From positions 2,108,001 through 2,172,000 of the forward strand of contig JAJQJQ010000035.1 of the NCBI GenBank assembly GCA_028622995.1: a stretch of DNA of 64,000 nt, given 5' to 3'. Under the pieces are notes generated by a model. That model was not told the DNA's origin and ran no database searches. It saw only the letters and a program-made list of their open reading frames with translations. Of the stretch, positions 57,001 through 64,000 are shown in pieces. The position numbers and the translations under genes were made by a program. Every line of letters begins with the position of its first letter. The stretch's first letter is position 1. The DNA comes from Panagrolaimus kolymaensis. Its lineage: Eukaryota; Nematoda; Chromadorea; Rhabditida; Panagrolaimidae.

Positions 57001-58723
57001 ATTTTTCTTTTTATCTTCTGCTAATCGAAGCTCGGGATTAGCTTTTAATAAAATTTGAACTATTCCTATTGCTCGATTTGAATGCCTTTGGCATGCATAA
57101 TGAATTGGAAGTTTACCATCCGTCTAAAAAATTAAAAAACCGGTAAATAAAGGGTTGTAATAAATTTAAAGAAATTCCATAAAAAGCAAAAAGCATTGTT
57201 GGTTTCATCAAGTGAAAAATTTGAAAACTCTGGCCATAATTAAACCATTTTATTTTCGAAGCTAACCTTATGTTAATTGCTGAGGTTGGTAATTTTTTGT
57301 TTCGAGCAAAAAGTTTGAGAAATTTCACTTTTAACCTTTCTTTTCCTTGCCAATAACTTTCATAATTTTTATACCTCTAACTTTTTTGATTTTGTCGTTA
57401 AAAAAAGAAGAAAGATTTACCCCTGCAGATTTTTTTAAATCCAATTTTTTATCCATTAATTTTCTAACCATCTCTTCTGTGCCATATTTAGCAGCAATAT
57501 GTAAAGCTGACATTCGATCCTAAAAATTAATAATTTTATTGACTCTTTCTCTAGCCTAATATTAACTAACCTTGGTTGTTGCAAATAAATCTGCTCCAGC
57601 TATAAGCATTTTTTCGATGATTGAAATTTTTGATGCTTTTATTGCTAATAACAAAGGCGTATAACCATTTTTATCAGTCATTGAAAAATCCAGCCTTTTA
57701 TTTAGCTTTAATAATTCTTCCACTTCATCCCATTTTTGCTTTTTAACCAAATATAAAATTTTTGTGGATGGATCAATTCGAGTGAGGGATTCAAGATTGA
57801 AAAGTTCTTCCAATTCAGCTTCAATTTCATCATCCGATGAAGTTGGAGAAAATGGACTAAAAAGCAGATTAAAATTGATTTATTTTGCTTCAAGAAAAAA
57901 AAATTCAAATTGCCGAAAATCATTTCACTAAAAATTAGTCTTTTTTGCGATTAACTAATCAAAAACTTTTTTTAGTTTTTTTACATTTGAAATTAACGAA
58001 CCTTGCTTTAGCTATAGCAGTTCTTCCATCACCGGTGACTGAACTAAAATCAGGATGAACTAATGAAATTGAATGGGATCTTGAAATAGAAGGTCTTCCG
58101 GAATTAGGTTGAGATGGTTTTGTTTCAGCGAGGGATTCTCTTGTAGAAAATCTTAATAATGCTCTACCAAGAATTCCACTACCATATTCATATGGTTCAT
58201 CGGTTCCAGATATATCTCCTTGAGACATTCGACGTTTAAGAGTTTTAGATTTTCTTCTTTTTTCCCTTGCTCCTTCTCTTGATAAAGTTCTTGCTCGCTT
58301 TCGACCAAGCAACATAGTTCCAAGCATTCCGCTTCGACTTTCTTCATCCGATGAATCCACAACATATTGTTGACTTCTTTCCAATGGAGGTTTATTAGAT
58401 TTTGTTTTTAAAGGTTTTGTTGTTGTTAATGGGTTTTCAGTATTTGAAATTTCAAAAAATCCCGGAGGATCAAGAGGCGGAAAAGATTTAGCTTGATTTG
58501 GTTGATTTAAAGCTAAACTCAATATTCCTCTTCGCTGTCGATATTCAAGTTCTTCTGGACTATAATGGGACGCACGACTCGTGGATGGATTATTAAAATG
58601 ATTGGCGAGAGGTAATGGAGGAAGTCGGGGAGGTGGTAATGGAACAGCTCCAGGTAAATCCACCAAATCATCTGGTGGCGTTTGGTGTCGTAATGCTTGA
58701 GCAAGAATCCCTTTTCGATCCAT
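51062..58723 (-). CDS. trp-4: TRPN mechanosensory channel (NOMPC/TRP-4)
   Basis: Seventeen exons join in frame to 1,866 aa; C. elegans TRP-4 is similar in size. Exons: 58723-58002, 57856-57571, 57519-57421, 57123-56704, 56660-55797, 55546-55430, 55380-54954, 54886-54597, 54524-54429, 54381-54241, 54087-53983, 53919-53058, 52715-52180, 52032-51835, 51776-51587, 51496-51374, 51186-51062. A basic, Pro/Ser-rich N-terminus (240 aa) leads to a very long ankyrin array (residues about 265-1300, units such as GRTPLHLAAMNGH; the family has 29). Six membrane helices follow, then the pore region GQTLEMLFFSLFGL, the gate helix VLINLLIAMMSDTYQ and the TRP box WKFGRAMLIRQM (about residue 1745). It is the touch and proprioception channel of mechanosensory neurons, with the ankyrin spring tethered to microtubules. 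Confidence 0.95.
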
Positions 58724-60879
58724 GTTTTTTTTAAATATTTTTTTGGTGGATAATAAATTAATAAATAGCAATAAATAATATTTTTTTAAATTCAACTAAT
58801 ATTCAGTTCGCTTTTAATATGTTGACTTAACATTTTGAGATTATTACACTTTGAAAAAATATTTGAACTTTGTATTCTGAAAATATTTAAAAAAATACTT
58901 TGTCACCGTTTTTGAAGAAAGAAAAATTTTAAGGAACGGAAGTAGTCTTTGTTCAAAAAAAAAGCTTGGAAGGGCAAAATATTTCAAACAAAAAAAAAGT
59001 GGTCAATGAAAGCTGCAAAATCAAAGGTAATTTGGCTGTGTAAAAAAAGAAAATAAAAGAAAGTAAAATTATACAGCAATGACAAGATATCCTCGGAACG
59101 TAAGGCGAAAGAAATATCAAATTCAAAAAACAATATTATTTTTAAAAGGACACGAAAATTATTTTATTATAAAAATGATCTAACATTAAAGAAAAAAACC
59201 TGCATAAAAAAGTATGGTATTTTAATAACCAAAAAAATTAGAAATTTTTTTTTATTAAATCTAAAAAAAACCATAATTTATGAGCAAAACTAAACTTTTT
59301 CATTTTTTTGCATGATAAATGTCCTTTAAAAAATTTAATACACAATATTACACTTTTATTTTTTCAATAGCCGTTCAAAAGGGATTTTTATACGTGCATA
59401 TAAGTTTTTTGAACGATAACAATAATAATAATATAAAAGGTGGATGGATATGGAGAAGGAGGGCCAATAGACCAAAAATATATTGTGTAACTCCATACAA
59501 TTTGTAACGACAACGACGACTATGCCTTCCAGCCAGTTTGTCGCTTATTTATCTCTCCTACTCTTTTTTTCTTTTATAAAGGTGCTGTGTCTGAAGTTGA
59601 ATGCCTCCATTTTTTTTTTCAAGCGGAAGCTAGCTTCACCTCAATTACAATGAAAATCGGTTGTGCCTTGTCTGTGTGTGCTGGTTGCTTCGAAGGTTGA
59701 ATGGGACATTGATTTCGAAATATAATAAAAAAAAAGAAGGTGAACTTCACCTCAACTTTTTTTTCTTTTGAGACATTCTTTTGCTTTGCTTTATTTTTAA
59801 CGACCTCTTGGAATGGAAATATATGTGTCTTTAAAAGGGTTGATGAAAAAAGGAAGTTTCAAATGGGTGGTCTCAATTGAAGGATTTATAAAATGGTGAA
59901 AAAAAGTTAGTTTCAAAACAATTATATTGTTTTAGGCTGGTTAAAAGTTCATTGAGAATTTTGTTTTTAGGAGCTAAAACTAAATGAATTGAAAAATTCT
60001 GCGAAACTAAATTTTTCAGTATCCAAAGTAAAATTTATAAAGCTAATAATATTTCTGCAATTTTTTTACATAAAATTATTAAAGAGAAAAACACCTTTAC
60101 ATACATAAAAATTTACCAACATAATTCAATTCCAATAAAGGCTATTTATTCATCAGTTCGCAAAAGCTTTTTTTTCTTCCTTCGACTATCCATTTTTTGA
60201 CTCTCTTTTTTATTGTGCCCCTAAGAAAAAACAAATTTAGAGTTTTGAAAAGAGGTTTTTATACGTTTTTAATCGACCGTCTTTAAATTTCTCCTTTAAA
60301 AAAAATATTGAAGGTGCCCTTTAAAATAAGCATGCATGCGACGACCAATGACTTCCGGTCAAGGTAGAGGCTTGCCCCAAAAAATGCTGCCATCGCTGTT
60401 ATAACAACTAAAATGTTCAACAAAGCTATTCAAGTTTTTTTTTGCAAAGAAAAAAATATATAAAGCTTGCGTATTTGGAGAATGCGTTTATATTAACAAA
60501 GAAAACTTTTTCGTTTAAATTGGTTTTTTTTGTCGGAAATGCGTAAATATGAGGGATCAATTTTTTTGAAGGTTTTCATAAAAAGACTATAAACTAACTT
60601 TTTTTGTTGCTCAAAAAGCCATATGTAATTTTATTTTTAGAGTAAAAATAGTTTTAGAACATGGATAACCTCGTATTTACAATCTTCGTAAAAAAAAAAT
60701 GTTGTTGATCTTTTTACAAGAGAAGTTTCAGCTTTTAGGTTAAATTCAAACAGTTTTATTGCTTCCAGTAAAAGATGATACATTAAAACTTGATTTATTA
60801 TTATTAGTAATTATACATACAAATACAAAGACATAAAGATGATGAAGCAAAACATTAGAGAATGGATGGATGAGTTTTA
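58724..60879. other. Intergenic: upstream of trp-4
   Basis: AT-rich, about 2.1 kb. In the same trp-4 frame an upstream Met at 58795 exists, but the extra 24 residues are hydrophobic and Lys-rich. A patch near 60350-60400 is richer in G and C (CATGCATGCGACGACC) but has no recognised feature. Confidence 0.4.
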
Positions 60880-61518
60880 TCAAAGTTGTTGTTGTTGGCC
60901 ACCATCAAATAAGAAAAAGAAGCATCCAATGAGAATCGCCATTCCAGTAATTTTCCATGTACCATATTTTGAGTTATTGCTTCCATTTGTAGTTGTTTCA
61001 ATTGCATCTGTAGTTGACTTATGACCACCAATTCCATTTGGACCATCACCTGGTTTAGATGTGGTAGTAATAATTTTTTTAGGACCATAAGGATCACATA
61101 TACCATCACGAAGTGTCTAAATAATGAAATTAAAAGATTTAATGAATTATCAACAAACAAACAAACAAACAAAACTCACTATTAATTCTACTCGAAGATC
61201 TTCATTGGCACCATTTTTACAAATCTGATCTTGACCTATGCATCCAACTCCACTATAGAATACTTCATCAATCAAACAGCTCCAAACAAAACATGTGCAA
61301 TCTCTAACCGCTTCATTCACTAAAAATTAAAAAAATTGTTTTTAAGTTGAAGAAAAAAAAAGTAAAAGGAACTTACTAGTTATATCGCTTGTAAAACTTT
61401 GACACCTTCGATAAGTTGGACAATTTTTATCAAAAATTCGAAATCTTTCAAAAGATGCACGACAGATGAGTGAAGCAAAAATAGCAACAGCCAGAAAAGT
61501 GACGACGACGAATTTCAT
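60880..61518 (-). CDS. Small secreted or GPI-anchored Cys-rich protein
   Basis: Exons 61518-61377, 61319-61180 and 61116-60880 give 172 aa. The N-terminal signal peptide is VVVTFLAVAIFASLICRA. The ectodomain has eight cysteines (NCPTYRRCQ, RDCTCFVWSC, GCIG, ICKNG, GICDPYG), then a Thr/Ser/Gly-rich stalk (ITTTSKPGDG, IETTTNGSNN). The C-terminus is hydrophobic (MAILIGCFFFLF) and followed only by DGGQQQQL. This order fits a GPI-anchored or single-pass surface protein. No known family is recognised; a Ly6-like fold is a guess. A TATATAAG box lies about 80 bp upstream on the same strand (61596-61603). Confidence 0.65.
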
Positions 61519-62058
61519 GATTGATTTTTGATGGACGATGACGAAAATTGAAACGCGAAAGAAAAAAAAATGAAGTAAAAAAATTGTGATAGCTTCTTAT
61601 ATATATGCGAAAATCAAGCATCATTTTTAATTTTACATGCAAATTTTCTCCCTTTAAAAAATTTTTTTTTATTGCTGAAAATTACATCAAAATCAAATCT
61701 AAAAAAATTTTTTTAAAACTCTTTATTCAATTTTGCTTTCAAATAACAACCATGCCATTAACAAAAAAATAGTTAGTTATGATGTATCGTCGTTAGCTTT
61801 TATTTTTCCTTGCAAGTTTGTATTTTAAAATCAACAAAAACAAAAAATAATGAAAAACTTACTTCTTCTTTTTTTAAAGCATAAAGAATTATAGTTTTAA
61901 AACATTTTTGGTATTTATTTTTTGAAGAAGAATTTTATTTTAAATTTTATGACTAAAATTGAAAGTAAAAATTCTTGCTTTCTTTTAAATTTGGAATAGT
62001 TTTTTTTTGTGCATCATTTATTTTTATCTTTCCGTTGAAACTAAAAACTACTATCGAT
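61519..62058. other. Intergenic upstream of the Cys-rich surface protein
   Basis: TATATAAG (minus, 61596-61603) is the only likely promoter element. The rest is AT-rich. The left 8-bp duplication of the MITE is at 62051-62058. Confidence 0.4.
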
Positions 62059-62139
62059 CAGGGTTTGGCGGAATTACGCCTGTTTTTGGACTTACGCGTT
62101 ACGCGTAATGCGTAATTTTTGCAATTACGCCAAACCCTG
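62059..62139. mobile_element. 81-bp hAT-type MITE
   Basis: It starts CAGGGTTTGGCG and ends CGCCAAACCCTG, a 12-bp perfect terminal inverted repeat. It is flanked on both sides by CTATCGAT (62051-62058 and 62140-62147), an 8-bp target duplication. Inside are repeated ATTACGC/GCGTAAT and ACGCGT motifs, forming nested inverted repeats. The CAGGG start and 8-bp duplication are typical of hAT miniature elements. It has no coding capacity. Confidence 0.92.
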
Positions 62140-62147
62140 CTATCGAT

Positions 62148-63244
62148 ATGAATTTTATCAGTCTAAAAAATAATTATCCTTTTATCAAAAGTTAATAAAT
62201 GAAATAAAATTGCTGGGTTCCCTAAAAAAATTTATTAGCATCATGTCCACCTTTGGTTATAATTTTAATTTTACTTTTATTATTAAAATCATTTTTTCCT
62301 TATCATCTGAATTTGAAGTTTCATATATGAAGCAAAACTTCCAAAAGCTTTCAGAAGCAGAAGCGCCATATAATTTTATTTTACTTTCTTTCTCTCCAAT
62401 TTCTTCAACTTTAATATAGGCTCGTTGAGTAAAATTGTTATAGCCCCAGCTAAAGCTTCTTTATCGACAACATAATCCCAAAATCATTTATAAAGCATCT
62501 CAAATCGATGCTTAGTAATTAAATAATTTTCACCAAAATAGCAATCAGCGATTTCATAAAGTCTGTTTTGCAATGAATTACTTCATCAAAACCAAAATTA
62601 ATTATCGTTGGCTATAAAATCATAAAATTTTCTTTTTTTCGGAAATCACTTTTTTCAAAGACTATATTTTTAGAATAATGTTGCTCAAAATGCTTCGGTA
62701 ACGCTGGATTTTGCTGGTGATCGAGATATAAAAAATTTATCGATTGATTTGGTTGAATGAAATCATAAAAAATCGAAAAATTTTTATTCGTTTCATGGAA
62801 AAAATGCATCTTTCTTTTATCATCTGGCATCCAAGTTTGATTCGTTCTTTTTTACCATTTAATAATTGTATTTCAACTTTCGCTTGCTAACATTCAATCG
62901 ACGTATAAAACGTTCCTAAAAGGTTCGTATTAAAATTTCATTGCCTTTATTGTGGCTTTTGAAAAAAATTATAAATTTTGGAATGCTTCTGCTTTATTGC
63001 AGGAGCAAATAAACTTTTAAAAAAAATGTATCTTGAAAGGATGTGTGAAAAATATTTAGTCGTTGAATAGTTTTTATACAAATTAGCATTTGCTTCTTTT
63101 TTTTGTTTTACCCCAAAAACCATTTTTTGATGATTGAACCAAAAAATTTGAATAAAATCAGGTAACTTTTACATTGTTGATTTTTAAAATGCGTTGTTAG
63201 GTTTGATTCATCTGTTTGAACATTTTCTTCGTTTGCGACTAACC
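62148..63244. other. Intergenic, no convincing gene
   Basis: A minus-strand open frame at 62612-62830 has a mixed composition (HFFHETNKNFSIFYDF) that could be a decayed exon, but stops flank it and no family was recognised. Confidence 0.4.
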
Positions 63245-64000
63245 ATGGGTGCAGTCAATTCAAGGCATGATTTTACAGTAAGTTTGCCATTTTATTAGTT
63301 TGTTATTATCTTGATTCACTCATATTATCTTTTTAGATTCGACCAAGAATAGGAAATGCTGAACGAATGTATGTTTTACTATTTACGCTGCCAGCCACCT
63401 TCGATGTTTCATTCATATTTTCATTGTTTTTAGGGTTGCTGGTCATGAAACAACATTTCATCAACAATTTCCAACCAAAGTGGATCCACTTCAAATCCTC
63501 GAAGATCAACCTCATCCAATATCATCATCAACTTGTGTCATCAATTTTGATTCACCATTTCCATCCAATTCAAACGTAGCAGCAGCAACAACAACAACCA
63601 AACATGAAGTTCAACCATGCTTTGTTCATCAAAGATTTCTAAATTCTCATCTCAAAGTTGTCAATACTCTTCCACTTTCACCAGAAGCCATATTGAATCG
63701 ATTAAAACCTAAAAGCAAATATCAAAGATGTATGGCTTATTTTCCATCTGGTGAAGATTGTTTTGATTGTTTATGTTGGATTTCAAAAGTTTTATATATT
63801 ATGTGTCCACCTTTTCCACGATGGATGATTCAAAAAGCTGCATTTCATCCACCTGAAAATGGAAGATATTATTTCTTGATTGCTGGAGAAGTAAGTTTGA
63901 TACTGTTTTTTGGATATTTTTAACATGTTACTTTTTAGGATGGAAATCGAAAAGAAATATTTTCTGCTAAAGATGCTTTGAATCAACCAAACTTAAGAAT
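63245..64000 (+). CDS. ABHD17-like serine hydrolase, 5' part (runs off the window)
   Basis: Exons 63245-63277, 63337-63368, 63434-63890 and 63939-64000 onward. The N-terminus MGAVNSRHD fits an N-myristoylation signal. About 110 residues later comes GEDCFDCLCWISKV with a Cys cluster for palmitoylation, then MCPPFPRWMIQKAAFHPPE. This matches the conserved N-terminal block of ABHD17/FAM108 proteins, membrane-bound depalmitoylases. The nematode relative AHO-3 acts in hunger-dependent thermotaxis. The alpha/beta-hydrolase core with the catalytic Ser-Asp-His lies beyond the window. The leader before the Cys cluster is longer than in vertebrate ABHD17, where the cluster is at the very start. Confidence 0.75.

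Noticed and set aside
62612..62830. 72-codon minus-strand frame with mixed composition
   Set aside because: No splice sites in phase, stops on both sides and no recognised family; at most a decayed exon.
1..64000. CRISPR arrays, tRNA genes, telomere repeats, viral genes
   Set aside because: I looked for spacer-repeat arrays, GGTTCGAATCC-type T-loops and TTAGGC runs and found none.

Overview
The window is AT-rich nuclear DNA from a nematode. Introns are short (mostly about 45-150 bp) with GTAAGT-like donors and TTTTAG/TTTCAG acceptors. An SL1-type spliced-leader RNA gene lies beside a 5S rRNA gene. The gene families are also typical of nematodes: serpentine chemoreceptors, an F-box-like protein, a CYP33-like P450, TRPN (trp-4), otopetrin-like and ABHD17-like genes. 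The species cannot be named from the sequence. A clade IV (Tylenchina-like) worm is only a guess.

Layout. 1-2507 is a 181-bp satellite array with visible higher-order structure. About 2.9-6.75 kb holds transposon remains: an orphan 3' exon, the C-terminal end of a Helitron PIF1-type helicase, a TATA-driven tandem OB-fold gene, and a clear Helitron 3' terminus (hairpin plus CTAG|T). 7.1-7.7 kb carries a membrane protein. 9.1-13.7 kb carries two tandem SIRT6-like sirtuins whose exons alternate between diverged stretches and exactly identical tracts. 15.5-20.6 kb carries two chemoreceptor paralogues, with the convergent 5S rRNA/SL1 RNA pair and a PPxY-ended orphan gene between them. 21.3-23.8 kb is a 10-exon otopetrin-like gene on the minus strand.

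25.2-31.4 kb is a P450 whose first exon is split by a 4,010-bp hAT transposon. The transposon has 454-bp terminal inverted repeats, an 8-bp target duplication and a seven-exon transposase that appears intact. 32.7-33.6 kb has a six-cysteine secreted peptide gene and a decayed neighbour. Next come an F-box-like gene, an orphan multi-pass membrane protein (35.6 kb) and a six-exon ceramide kinase (36.7-39.6 kb, minus). A 4-kb gene-poor stretch follows, ending in a 628-bp non-autonomous hAT-like element.

44.5-46.0 kb is an eight-exon protein tyrosine phosphatase. 46.8-47.5 kb has two acidic open frames, and 49.0-50.2 kb a possible OSER1-like gene. 51.1-58.7 kb is a 17-exon TRPN/NOMPC mechanoreceptor channel (trp-4 orthologue, minus). 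The end of the window has a small secreted or GPI-anchored Cys-rich protein gene, an 81-bp hAT-type MITE and the 5' part of an ABHD17-like depalmitoylase.

Most host genes look unrelated to each other in function, as expected for a nematode autosomal segment. The strongest second-look items are the hAT insertion in the P450, the Helitron with its OB-fold gene, the sirtuin conversion tracts and the 5S/SL1 pair with its one-base-longer leader. Splice coordinates were worked out by hand from GT/AG and reading-frame continuity. They are predictions without transcript support.
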